Positions 46,771 to 57,562 of a DNA stretch of 64,000 nucleotides are shown here, in pieces (position 1 is the first letter of the stretch; the number at the start of each line of letters is the position of its first letter). The position numbers were made by a program, and so were the translations under genes. This stretch comes from Litsea cubeba (lineage: Eukaryota > Streptophyta > Magnoliopsida > Laurales > Lauraceae), in contig CM022949.1 in the NCBI GenBank assembly GCA_012931725.1, forward strand, positions 48,501,488 to 48,565,487, read 5' to 3'. A model generated the notes under the pieces. That model was not told the DNA's origin. It saw only the letters and a list, made by a program, of their open reading frames with translations, and searched no databases.

Positions 46771-47102
46771 ATGTTAAGAATATGGGTGGGGCCCGCCTTT
46801 GGAAAATCCAAACCACTTGTTAGCCCTAGTAGCATTGTAGTGAAACCTTATCCGGTGGGAACATTCGAATAACACGATGCCAAACGCAAGCGCCCATGTT
46901 AAGAATATCGGTGGGGCCCACCTTTGAAAAATCCAAACCACTTGTTAGCCCTAGTAGCATTGTAGTGAAACCTTATCCCGTGGGAACATGGGAACATTCG
47001 AATAACACGATGTCAAATGCAAGCGCCCATGTTAAGTATATGGGTGGGGCCCGTCTTTGGAACATCCAAACCGCTTGTTAGCCCTAGTAGCATTGTAGTG
47101 AT
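46712..47102. repeat. Tandem triplication, about 125-133-bp unit
   Basis: Units start at 46712, 46845 and 46970 (ACCTTATC...). Each contains ATTCGAATAACACGATGCC, GCGCCCATGTTAAG and TAGCCCTAGTAGCATTGTAG. The copies differ at only a few bases, so the duplication is recent. Confidence 0.9.
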
Positions 47103-47424
47103 TAAATGTTAAATTATTATTCAAATTAGTGAGATGGCCACTACTGGGTCAACTAATTAAATCTGAAATATGTGATTAACTTTCGTCACTTTTCTCTTTT
47201 TAATTGGCAGAAATTGAAGGATCCTCTTTTGTGTAAAATCTGGTCCATCCGTTGGCCCACTAAAATAGATTTTGAATATTTAGAGTACACAACAGATCTT
47301 ACAGCAGTGGAGCGGTTTGGATTTTCCAATGGTGGGCTCCACCAATAATTTGAGAGAGATTTTCGTGAAAGAGTGAGGTAGCTATTTATGGGGTGTGCGT
47401 GTAGGGTCCGTGTGGTGGGGTAGC
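47103..47424 (+). other. Upstream region of the F-box gene
   Basis: No separate gene. Contains TAGCTATTTATGGGG at about 47380. Confidence 0.4.
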
Positions 47425-47432
47425 TATTTAAA
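47425..47432 (+). promoter_or_regulatory. TATA-like box of the F-box gene
   Basis: TATTTAAA, 36 bp before the ATG. If used, the 5' UTR would be very short; an alternative TATTTATG lies 44 bp further upstream (47381-47388). Confidence 0.35.
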
Positions 47433-47467
47433 AGTTGGAATCCTCTCATTCTAAGGTCAGATTAGTA

Positions 47468-49389
47468 ATGGAGATGCAGAGCAGAGTGCATGATGATGAA
47501 AGCATCATCAACCAGCCTGAGATTGCGAATCCTGATGAGGAAGAAGAAGACCGAATCAGCCAACTACCCAATGAAATTCTCCATCAAATTCTTTCGTTGA
47601 TTCCATCAAAGACTGCAACAACAACCAGCATTCTATCAAATAGATGGATGGATCTCTGGAAATCCACATGGGCCTACCAGACAACTCTCAACTTTGGTTG
47701 GGAATTCACAACCACAATCAAAACCCTCTCTTTGGTCTCATGTGCAATAGACCAAATCCTGCAGCTACACAAAATAGATACCATCGATATTTTCCGGCTC
47801 TACTTCCATCCGCGGGAGGAGTTCTTAGTCCACATTCGGCAATGGATCGAATTCGCAGTAGGAAAAAGAGTTAGAGAGCTTGATCTTGATTTCGATCAAC
47901 GCTATGATCCATTGACTCTAGGTATACACAGAAGGCACACAACATTTGATTTTTCGGTATATGAACTGCCCCCTTGTCTCTTCTCCTGCGATTCCCTAAC
48001 CATTTTAAAATTGGGCAACTGCAACTTCAAGCCCCCGTCGGGCTTTAGGGGTTTCAGCTCTCTTAAGACTCTGCATCTTAGCAATGTTAGGATCCCCCAC
48101 GACGCGCTCGATGGAATGCTTCTTAATTGCCCCATGCTCGAGGACTTGGCTCTGATGGATTTCCGTCATTCCATGAAATTAAAGTTTTCAGCTACTGACT
48201 TGAAGATCAAAAGATTTACACTGGCTGGCAGTACTGATGTGTCTGATCTGGGATCGCTTATCTCTAAGCTTGCTCATCTTCAGATTCTTGCCATATGCTA
48301 TATCAAGATTGGAGTAATTTTTCATTCTCACTTTTCTCTTTTGGCGTGTTTGCTTACTATGTATTGAATTTCTAACAAAGGAATATTATACAGGTGAAGG
48401 TAAGAGTGAAAGATAGTAGTGTAGGGATTTTGGGGGTGATGGCTGGGTAATCGTTTCCCACCAAAAGGGATACTATTGTCAGTCTTCACCTTTTCTCCTT
48501 CCATTTTGTCCCTTAAATGGAAGACATTGTTTTGAACTCCTAGGAATTCGATACCTCAAACAAAGAAGCCTTGTTACCAAGAAAAAAAAAAGCCAGTTTA
48601 ATCATATTGTGGGTAGGTTTTGAGCTTGGTGGTAGTTTTTTCATGATTTGTTTGGTGTTTCCAGGACTTTCTTGAACTAGGATATGAAAATGCACCTTGG
48701 AATTTGATAGAGCTGCAACTGCATGTTATCGAGGACTATGGTCTCCCTCTCACTTATGCCTTGCTCACAAATTGGAATTTTCCTTATCTAAAGAAACTCA
48801 CGGTTGGTCTACTTTAACGTTATGTAATTGTTACGATTTTGTTGATTAATTAACAATCATTACTCTAATGACATCTAATATACCATGACAGATTGAATGG
48901 ATGCTTCATAGGTTTTCATTTCAAGATGAGATGGTACAATCATCATCATCAGGGTGTGTTTTTTGTTGTCTCAAGACAATAATGTTTAATGGATTTTTAG
49001 GCAGCGAGAGGCAAATGCAGATGGTGGAATTTCTCTTGCAAAAGGCTGTCGTATTGGAGACCATGGTTTTAGTCATTCCTAAGGGAGCAATCAATAGAGC
49101 TCTAAGATCTCTATGGAATGATTCCATATCTCAATTTAGACCCATTATGTCTGACACTGACACTGACCTGGTGGTTCTTCCTAAAAAGTTTCTTTTTCTA
49201 GGGAATGATTCCATATCTCAAGCAAAATCCAATGTGGCTGTATTGAGGTTACTTCATGAACGACTACTGCTGTTGCCAAAAGTATCAACAAATGCTCAGT
49301 TTGTATTAAAAGAATATGCAAAAGATGATGACAGTATATTGGCTACTCGTCGTAGAGATTGGGACTCTCCACCAACATGGCGGCTCTGA
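47468..49389 (+). CDS. F-box/LRR (FBD-type) protein, three exons
   Basis: Exons 47468-48313, 48665-48802 and 48892-49389 join in phase 0 and give a predicted 493-residue protein. The donors are GGA|GTAATT and ACG|GTTGGT, the acceptors TTTCCAG and CATGACAG. The ATG at 47468 (MEMQSRVHDD) is used because the longer frame has no ATG upstream. An F-box spans about residues 27-66 (ISQLPNEILHQILSLIPSK, then SNRWMDLWKS). Leucine-rich repeat-like segments follow (LPPCLFSCDSLTILKLGNC, FSSLKTLHLSNV, LLNCPMLEDLALMD), and the C-terminal third resembles an FBD-like region (LLQKAVVLETMVLVIP). Such proteins bind SKP1 through the F-box and present targets to a cullin-1 ubiquitin ligase; the substrate is unknown. 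This is the only gene in the window that looks intact and not transposon-derived. Expression is not shown by the sequence. Confidence 0.85.
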
Positions 49390-51816
49390 TCGGCTCTGAT
49401 GCCATGATGTACTTTGGTTATTTTGTATTGGATTTAAAGGATATCAATATAATTTTTACATTTAATGGCATGATTACAACATTTATGCTTCACATTTTAA
49501 CAACCTTTCTTCACATTTTAGCTTCATAAACATTGTTTGCATTCCTAAGTAAAATTTCAAGGGCAGCTGTAATTCTTTCCTATTATAAGATCAAGGATCC
49601 ACGGTACATTTGGAGATTTTCTCCTCGGGCTTACATTGATCTGGGAGATCTATGTAAGCCCAACCATTAAAGGTCCCTTTCCCCCGTTTAAGCAAGAATT
49701 TGGCTAGGGTATCATAGTGTTTGTGGAAGATTTATGAATTTTCAGATCTGTTACATGAGGAATAGGTTTTGTCCATGTTTTCAAAGATGAAATATCATCA
49801 TATGTTCGTTTAAAATTTTTTTTATCATAATATGGTAGCACATCTGTTTGTAGTTTTCATAGCACAGCTACACAGGATGTTTTTGGTGATTTCATTTGGC
49901 CAACCACGCCTAATGTTCATAATTAAAAGGAAATTAGGGATAGAAGTAGAGGTGGAGAGAAAGGGAAAGGGAGTAGCAGTTTCCAATGTTTAGTAACAGC
50001 CTTTAACAGCACACAAGTAGTCCCTAATCCAATTTCAGCAAAGTTTTCTTGAGCAAATGATAGATGGACTGATGGAGTAAGGATTTTACTCAGATCTCTT
50101 TTTCTTTGTGAGTATATGTCTCTGAAGTTTCGATGGATCTACAACCACGATCACTATGCTCCTTTGACAGAAAAAGACGGATCGCACAAGTGGAGGGTAA
50201 ACTAAAGAAGAAGATGAATATTCTATAAAATCTTCAAATATTATTCAGATATCTTTTTCTTTGTGCGTATGTCTCTGAAGTTTCAATGGATCTACAACCA
50301 CGATCGCTGATGCTCCTTTGACTACATAAGACAAATAGCAGAAGTTCTGGGTAAACTAAAGAAGAAAGTGAGGGCAAACTAAAGAAGAAGATGAACAGTC
50401 TAGTCAATCTTCAAATATCTTCAAAATAACCTTCCAATTATCCGAGATCTTGGAATTCCTGGAGATGGAAGTTGCAGAAGAGAGGGACCTCGCACCTATA
50501 TAAAGCCTCACAAATGTCCATTAATGATGAAGGCTAACAGGCATTAAAGTGTACCACTGAATATTTGGCTCTTTTCTTCCTTTTTTTACATTTCTTCAAC
50601 TAAGCTTACAAACCTTCAGAGTATCTTTCCTTTAACTTGTTCTTCTTCTTTCAAAACTTTTAGAGGTTTTTAGGTCATCGTTTTTCTTTGAAATGTCATC
50701 ATATGCAGCTAACCACACTTGTATCCTGTTGTGTGCCCATAAATGGCTGTTTGATTATACTTGACCCATCCAAACCCTTTTCAAGACCATGAGACTACTT
50801 CTTGTACCATGTAAGGATTTAACCAATGTAATGGAGCTTCGATCTGGAGATGAGATCAATAATTTTGAGAGAATTTTACCCTCAATGAACTTCATTTTGA
50901 TTGAGTTGTCCCAGTTCCTTCTTGGGATCCTATGATTTTCTTCATGGCTTCAACCCTGTAATCTTCTCATCTTGGACCACTAAAATATGTCTTTTGGTGC
51001 TCTACAACTGCCCCTTCAAAGAATTCAATTTATTTAAAGAATTTTATGCTCCATTCCTAACCTTTATATGAATGTTTCATGAGTCAAAAGTCAAAACTCA
51101 TCTTGGAAAATGATAAATGATATACACATCTCATTTTTGACAAATGTTCGAGAGATCCAGCATAGCCACAAAGAATGTTTCAAGCCTATCTCAATGGTTT
51201 TACATAGCACCAGCATAGACACCAGATCTATTTTCCACCTGTAGTATGCCGAGCTTAACAAAAAGAGGGGGAAATAATTGGACTTTTTGATTGTCAAAAC
51301 AAGGAGAAAAATATTATTCTCCTCTGGATAGAATGAGACAATGCCACAAACCCCATCATTCATCTCTTTGGCCTACAATTGAACAAATATAGCCTTGCTT
51401 AAATTTGAATGCTCATGGTTTTAGCTAGCTTATATTACTTCTAATTTAACATTCTCCTTTGTTCTTCCTTCCAATATGACCATACGGTAATTCCTCTCTT
51501 AAAACTTCTGGTTTCCATCAAGCAATTCCCTCGAATATTGAATCATTGTAACCTCTTCTTCATATGAAGTATCTCCATTGTGCCAAGTACTCACATATTT
51601 TATATGATTAATATCTTGTGAAGGCTTCAAGGCTTTGCTTGGTTTCTTTCAAGGCTAATTGTATTAAGAAACAAGAAAAAAGATACATGGGCTCAGAGAG
51701 GGCCCCATTGCTGAAACGAAAGGGATGAGAATTGAGAAAGCCAAAAAGGTTTATTTGTGTGGGAAGAAAAGAAAAACGAAGGCGCACCTATCTACAAAGG
51801 GGTTGACAACGGAATT
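49390..51816. other. Intergenic sequence
   Basis: No gene recognised. A direct repeat of about 155 bp occurs at about 50088-50242 and 50243-50420 (AGTTTCGATGGATCTACAAC type), with diverged copies. The short minus ORF at 51091-51363 is unsupported. Confidence 0.45.
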
Positions 51817-52412
51817 TCAAAGATTCCCAAAGCATGAAAGATAGATCAGAGGTGAATGCTGGGGAGCGGTTTGGTGATTTTCCTGAGGGAGAGGAGAAGG
51901 GCTTCCTTCAATTGAAACTGGGTTCTGTTGAGAAGGAACTTCACAGCCGTTTGTAGCCCTCCAAAGAAAGTAAATGACATAGATGAAAACTGTTTCCATA
52001 TACTTATTAGCTGCGTCCCGGTCAATTTCCACATTTCTTACTTCTCCACATCCTCGCTCAATTTCCATTGACCTCTTCATATTCATCATCTGAGTTTCTA
52101 ATGGCATCCGCCGCGTCTCGGTCGCTTGATCGAGTTTTTTCTCTTTTGGAGAAAGGAGTTTCCAAGTTGAGGGTGCTGAGATGTTATCCGGTGGCTGATT
52201 ATTGGCAATGTTGAAGATCCAATGACAGAAAAGGCATGCCTGCAGGAGAAGTGGCAAGGACCGGAGTCTTCACCTGAGCAATAGATGCTGCATTTGAGGC
52301 TGCAGAAAACCCGAATCGTTGTAGAAGAGGTTGAAGAGCCTGAATTGGAGTTTTCTAGAGAATCAATCGCAATCTGAAGCAAGAGATTCTGCGGGTAGAG
52401 ATGCCGCTCCAA
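51817..52412 (-). pseudogene. Unrecognised ORF pair, possibly a gene fragment
   Basis: Two overlapping frames (52412-52098 and 52257-51817) read as protein-like. The first is Ser-rich. The second contains a charged helical stretch (LLSPKEKKLDQATETRRMPL, then MKRSMEIERG) followed by a short hydrophobic segment (METVFIYVIYFLW) and a Gln/Pro-rich tail. I do not recognise a family. It could be a decayed exon of a coiled-coil protein with a C-terminal membrane segment, or chance. Confidence 0.25.
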
Positions 52413-53052
52413 ATCAGGTTAGCCCAATCAACTTTAATCAAATTGTACCTGATGTGGCTCCACTCTGCTTTGAGGGTTAAAAAGCCATCAGAAGATTATT
52501 TTCGGCGTTGCATTTGGGATGAAGTTAAAGGTGGCTTGGTAAAGCAAAACTTGAATCGCATTGGGCAAAGTGGAGGGATGACCCAAGAACCATTTTGAAA
52601 GAAGGATGATAGGCGTTGGTTTGAGGTCAAGTTGAATTGAGAAAATTTATCTGAAATTGTGTGATCTGCACACCAAGAATCAAATCATATATCAATATCC
52701 TGCCCATTTCCAAAAACCCACTTGCTGCCCCGGTGAATGTAGGGAGCAAGAAGACGCATATTCTTCCACATACTCGAACCATGAAGAGGATTTTGGGAGC
52801 ACGAAATGGAGTTTTTCTTGAAGTATCGCACTTTGAACCAAAGGGACAATATAGAGTTAGTAGTTGAAGTTTGCCAGCCTATTTTGATCGAGGCTGCATC
52901 ATTAACCTCCGCAGTTCTCCTTAGACAGCCTATTTAGGCAAGCAAACAGTAGCCCAATTGACATAGTTGAGCTTAGTAGAAGATGAAATTCCTGTTCATA
53001 AGAAGTGTTTCATCAATCTCTCAATCTCAGTGGAAATTGAGACTGGCAGATG
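52413..53052. other. Intergenic sequence
   Basis: No gene that I can support. Short plus ORFs at 52401-52598 and 52661-52867 have no recognisable features. Confidence 0.4.
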
Positions 53053-53298
53053 TGTTAATGAGGCCCAAACTCACAGGCCCAGTTAGGCCCAGTTATTGTA
53101 TTTAAGTCAAAGTACACATATACATACTTAGTTTGTTAGCTAATCTTTAAGATCTGAGATATGATTAGATATTGTTAATTGGATGTAATTAGGGATGTAA
53201 TTAGGGCATTCAGCCCCTACATATATGAAACACAGTCGACCATCAAAGGGAAGATCATTCAGCACATTACTTTCTCTGTTCCGTCTCTCACATTGTCA
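53053..53298 (+). repeat. Element D 5' LTR
   Basis: Starts TGTTAATGAGGCCC and ends CACATTGTCA, immediately before the PBS. TACATATATGAAAC near 53217 could serve as the TATA region. No second LTR in the window confirms the edges. Confidence 0.7.
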
Positions 53299-53310
53299 TG
53301 GTATCAGAGC
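53299..53310 (+). promoter_or_regulatory. Primer-binding site of element D
   Basis: TGGTATCAGAGC, complementary to initiator tRNA-Met, right after the LTR end. Confidence 0.92.
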
Positions 53311-54132
53311 CAGGCGACATCTAGTGCTTCAGTTATTCTTTTCTTCAAGATCCAATGATTTGTGGATCCTTCTAGTCATCTTCCAAGATCTGGAAGTCAC
53401 TGAGAGACCATTTCTTCAGCCTGATCGCCTGTGATCATCTCAGATCAGACGTGGCCCACTTGCGATCATCATCACCATATCAGCGGAATCAGCCCATCTT
53501 GGTCGCCTGCTTCTCTACTTATTTATGAAGAAGTTTTCAAGATTTATGGCTCATCAGAGGTAGGCCATCTACCATATTTTGTGATATTTCAGTTTTGTCC
53601 AGCAGTTTTCATCACAGCCGTTCAAATTTGTGGATTTTAATCCGTTTTGAGTGGGACTTCTTCCAATAGTCGCGAAAATACTTTGCCCTTCCACCCCCAT
53701 CCTCTGATCTGATCAATGATCATCTGATAGGGCCCACGTGGAAATCCTTCCACTGATGTCAAGGACCTTTTATATACTGTTACACTTTTTTGTGCAATTT
53801 TTTTGCTGCTGCTGTTTTCTGCTTGTTGCTGCTGTTTTTCTGCTTGCTGCTGCTGTTTTTCTGCTTCTCTTAGTTTCATAAATAGTTGCATCAATCTGTT
53901 GTTATACCATCTACATCCTCAAATCTGTCCATAGATCACTTGGTGGGGCCCACATACACACCTTCACAGTGACGACAGGATCGTCTGTGTCATTATGTGT
54001 ATTGTTTTGGTGCACTGTTCATTATGTGCCTCTGGGAAATATTATGGCCATCTTCAAACACAGATCTTGGAATTGTTACTGCGTGATTGGTTTTTTCTTC
54101 ATTCTGCTGGTTCATCTGAATCGTTGTTACAT
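53311..54132 (+). other. Leader of element D
   Basis: Untranslated. Includes a three-copy TTGCTGCTGCTGTTTTTCTG-like microsatellite (about 53800-53870). Confidence 0.5.
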
Positions 54133-55124
54133 ATGGAAAAATCTGAAATCCACTTAATCAAGTTCAATGGCAAATATTATCCATCTTGGGCCTCTCAATT
54201 AGAACTTTACCTCGAGGGTAAAGAATTATGGGGCCATATCTCTGGAACTGATCCAAAACCAACAGAAGATGAGAAGAAAATTGTGTCTTGGAACACTAAA
54301 GATGCTAAGATCAAATCTTGGATTCTCGGGTCCATGGAACCACAGTTTTTCATGAATTTGAAACCATACAAATATGCCAAAGCTATGTGGGACTATCTTC
54401 AAAAAGTGTATCATCAGGGGAATTATGCCCGACAGTATCAATTGGAATTTGAAATTACAAATTATATGCAAGGGATTTCTTCCATTCAAAAATTTTATTC
54501 TGGTTTCCAAAATTTATGGACCGAATTAGATGAAATCAAATATGCACATATCTCTGCACAGGCTCTTCCCGAATTGCAAATAATACTAGCAAATAGTCAT
54601 CGGGATCAATTTCTTATGAAATCACGGCCTCAGTATGATTCGGTCAGATCTAATCTCATGTACCTACTCCATCACTAGATGAGTGTCTCAATGAATTACT
54701 GCGGGAGGAACAAAGGCAATTGACTCAATCTGGTGTTCTCCAACAAGCTCCTCCTGGTGCTATTCATGTTGCCTATAGTGTACCCACTTCCTATCAGCCA
54801 ACAAACTCAGCGGTCACTGTTGCTTATTCTACCAAAGGAAAGCAACCTAGCAAAGATATTAGTAAAGTGCACTGCTTCAAGTGTTAGAATTTCGGCCATT
54901 ATGCAAATCAGTGCAAGCAAAGGATCTGCAATTATTGCAAAGCATCTGGACAATCAATGAATGCCGCAAACGCCCTCAGAACAAAATTCCAAAAGTTCAC
55001 CATGCAGTTACTGCTACTTCTGGCACTATTGATTCATCTTCCATATCTTCTTCTGCCCCTGCTTCTGCTATTCCAGTTACCCCTGACATGATCCAACAGA
55101 TGATCCTCCAGGCCTTTTCCACTC
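54133..55124 (+). pseudogene. gag: Element D gag, disrupted
   Basis: ATG 54133. The frame to 54678 encodes a copia-type Gag (MEKSEIHLIKFNGKYYPSWA, MWDYLQKVYHQGNYARQYQL and FYSGFQNLWTELDEIKY). A frameshift near 54655 moves the reading to SLDECLNELLREEQRQ. A zinc-knuckle region follows at about 54870-54930 (CFKC, then a TAG at 54883-54885, then FGHYANQCKQRICNYC). Confidence 0.82.
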
Positions 55125-56102
55125 TTGGTATCTCTGGTAATAATCTCTCTCTCTCACTGGTATTTTGATTCTGGTGCCTCCAATCATATGACATCATCAT
55201 CAAACAACTTCTCCAAAGTTAAACCATATGATGGACGGATTCAGGTCCATGCTGCTAATGGTACCACAACACCAATTACCTCTGTTGGTGATATTTCTCA
55301 TTCTCTACCATTACATGATGTTTTCTGTACACCATCTCTTTCTACAAATTTAATCTCTGTCAGTCAATTGGTTGATGGTAACTGCAATGTTTCTTTTTCC
55401 TCCTCTGGTTGTGTGGTGCAGGCTCAGGAGACGGGGAAGGTGATCGCGAAGGAGCCTAAGTGTGGGCGTTTGTTTCCTCTTCACATAGTAACACCGAATC
55501 CAGATATGTCTGTGTTTGCTTTATCAGTTGTCTCTAAGAATAATGTGCAGTTGTGGCACAATAGATTAGGCCATCCCAATTCAACAGTTTTGTTATCTTT
55601 GTTCAATTCTGGTCATATTAATAAAATGAAGTTTTTATCATCAGATGTTACTCTTGATTGCACCACTTGTAAGCTGAGAAAGAGTAAAACTTTGCCTTTT
55701 TCATTACATGTTTCTTCTGCTACCAAGTGTTTTGATTTAGTATATAGTAATGTTTGGGGTGTTGTACCAATTGTTTCTCATTCACAGTATAAGTATTTTG
55801 TGACTTTCATTGATGATTATAGCCGTTTTACATGGGTTTATTTCCTACATGCCAAATCTGAAGTCTTTGATGTGTTTAAAAAATTCTTGAATTATGTTCA
55901 AAATCAATTTTTAACATGTATTAAGGTTCTCGTACAGACTCGGGGGGGGGGGGGGGGGGATATGTGTCTGCACAATTTCAGGCATTTTTACAAGACCAAG
56001 GGATTTTATCCCAACCGACTTGTCCCTACACTCCCCAACAGAATGGTGTTGCAGGACGGAAAAATCGTCATCTTCTCGACATGGTTAGGTGTTTATTATT
56101 AG
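55125..56102 (+). pseudogene. Element D protease and integrase N-terminal half
   Basis: The protease site is WYFDSGASNHMT with Asp at about 55167. A pre-integrase segment and the HHCC zinc region follow (LWHNRLGHPNS and CTTCKLRKSK). The integrase core begins with the first catalytic Asp in FIDDYSRFTWVY (about 55809). The frame then meets a run of 18 G (55942-55959) and is lost. The segment after it is read in another frame. Confidence 0.85.
55942..55959. other. Run of 18 G inside the integrase core
   Basis: The homopolymer stands where the second catalytic Asp motif (DNGGEY type) of integrase belongs. Coding resumes with VSAQFQAFL in another frame. Confidence 0.9.
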
Positions 56103-56760
56103 AATCTTTCGTTCCACCTTTGGGAAGAAACTTTAACCACTGCAACTCATATTATCAATCGCCTTCCTTCTCCGAAACTTCAAAACACATCTCCATATTT
56201 TCGTCTTATCCAAACTGAACCACAATACACACATTTACACACTTTTGGTTGTGTTTGTTTTGTTCATCTTCCCACACATGAACGTTCAAAATTATCCGTA
56301 CAATCTGTAAAATGTGCTTTTCTTGGTTATGCTTCTCAACAAAAAGGTTTTATTTGTTATGACCCCACCTCCAAGCGTATTCGGACTTTTAGAAATGTTG
56401 TCTTCTTTGAACACCAGTACCTATTTCAGTCTTATCCTGATTCATCTCCAGAAATTTCTTTTTCTAAAGTACTATCCTTTGATGATGAATGCCTTCCTTC
56501 ACCAACTCTGCGATTTCATCCGAACAAGGTGTATGCTCGTCGACAAGGAACAAATGCCACTACTTTGCCTCTTCTGCAAGAACCGGCTCCGAATCCTGCT
56601 CCAGCATCAGATTCACCTCAACTTGCTATTCGTCGTTCTTCTCGTATCTCTCGCCCACCAGATCGATATGGTTTTTCTCATTCTTCATATTTCACTACTT
56701 TATCATCTGTTTCCATTCCTACTTCTGATTCACAAGCAGCAAAGCAGGAATGTTGGAGAC
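55961..56760 (+). pseudogene. Element D integrase C-terminal half and linker
   Basis: The core continues with CPYTPQQNGVAGRKNRHLLD; the residue at the usual catalytic Glu position (GVAERKN type) is Gly. Frames then shift several times. The recognisable pieces are copia-type integrase tail and linker, including SSRISRPPDRYGF-type sequence at about 56637-56680. Confidence 0.75.
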
Positions 56761-57281
56761 AGGCTATGGAAGAAGAACTTAATGCTCTATAGCAGAACCA
56801 AACATGGGTTGTGGTTCCATGCCCAGCCTCGGTTAAACATATTGGGAGTAAATGGGTTTACTCTATCAAATTGAAGGCAGATGGTACTTTGAATAGATAC
56901 AAGGCAAGACTTGTGGCCCTTGGCAACAGACAGGAATATGGTATCGACTATGAAGAAACTTTTAAGCCTGTCGCAAAAGATGACCACAGTTCGCACCATC
57001 CTTGCCATCGCTGCATCTCAATCCCGGCCCCTTTTCCAATTTGATGTGAAAAACGCCTTTCTTCATGGTGATCTTAAAGAAGAAGTTCACATGCGCCTGC
57101 CTCAAGGTTTCCCAAAACCATCCGAAGGACAAGTTGCCCTTTTGAAACGGTCCTTGTATGGACTAAAACAACACCAAGAGCATGGTTTGACAAATTCAAG
57201 GATACTTTACTCAAGTTGCAGTTTCATTAGAGTCCTTATGATCCGTCATTGTTTTTGCATCAGAAATATACAGGAATCACC
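56761..57281 (+). pseudogene. Element D reverse transcriptase, N-terminal part
   Basis: A TAG at about 56789-56791 precedes TWVVVPCPASVKHIGSKWVY, LKADGTLNRYKARLVALGN and YEETFKPVAK. After a frameshift near 56985 it continues with LFQFDVKNAFLHGDLKEEVH (first catalytic Asp) and LLKRSLYGLKQ. The YVDD-type region is absent because the CACTA element begins at 57282. Confidence 0.85.
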
Positions 57282-57297
57282 CACTACAAGAAAATAC
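57282..57297 (+). repeat. CACTA terminal inverted repeat (left end)
   Basis: CACTACAAGAAAATAC. It interrupts element D's RT. Confidence 0.9.
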
Positions 57298-57302
57298 ATT
57301 TT

Positions 57303-57562
57303 TAGCGGCGAACTTATAGCGGCGGCCAATAAAATTAGTCGCTATAATATACTTACAGCGGCAGCCAATCTGACCCATCGCTGTAACACAATTTCTAAGA
57401 TACTTTTTACCGGCGGCCTTTGCGATGTCCGTCGCTAAAAACATTAATCTAAGGGCGCCAATGGTTCGCGGGAAAAATTTTTGTTTTTACCGACATTCAA
57501 GTGTTGGATGTCGCTACAAATTATTTGTAGCGACGGCCATAAGTGGCAACCGACGGTAAAAA
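57303..57562. repeat. Subterminal repeats of the CACTA element
   Basis: Several copies in both directions of TAGCGGCGGCC, GTCGCTA, ACCGACGGTAA and related words. In the En/Spm system such words are bound by the element's own protein; here it is inference from position and form. Confidence 0.75.

Larger units (their letters stand above)
53053..57281 (+). mobile_element. Element D: Ty1/copia retrotransposon, decayed, broken by the CACTA element
   Basis: Order: 5' LTR (246 bp), Met-tRNA PBS, leader, gag, protease, integrase, RT. Integrase before RT defines Ty1/copia. The element stops inside RT at 57281, where a CACTA terminus begins. The rest of RT, RNase H and the 3' LTR should lie beyond the right end of the CACTA, outside the window. 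Frames change near 54655, 54890-55170, 55960, 56100-56800 and 56985. Confidence 0.88.

Noticed and set aside
48392..48406. CAGGTGAAGGTAAG as the donor of F-box intron 1
   Set aside because: It matches the donor consensus better, but the frame meets TGA at 48365-48367 before reaching it. The donor at 48314 keeps the frame into exon 2.
53800..53880. Gln-rich minus-strand ORF over CAG/CTG-type repeats (53637-53894)
   Set aside because: It is a microsatellite in the leader of element D, not a gene.
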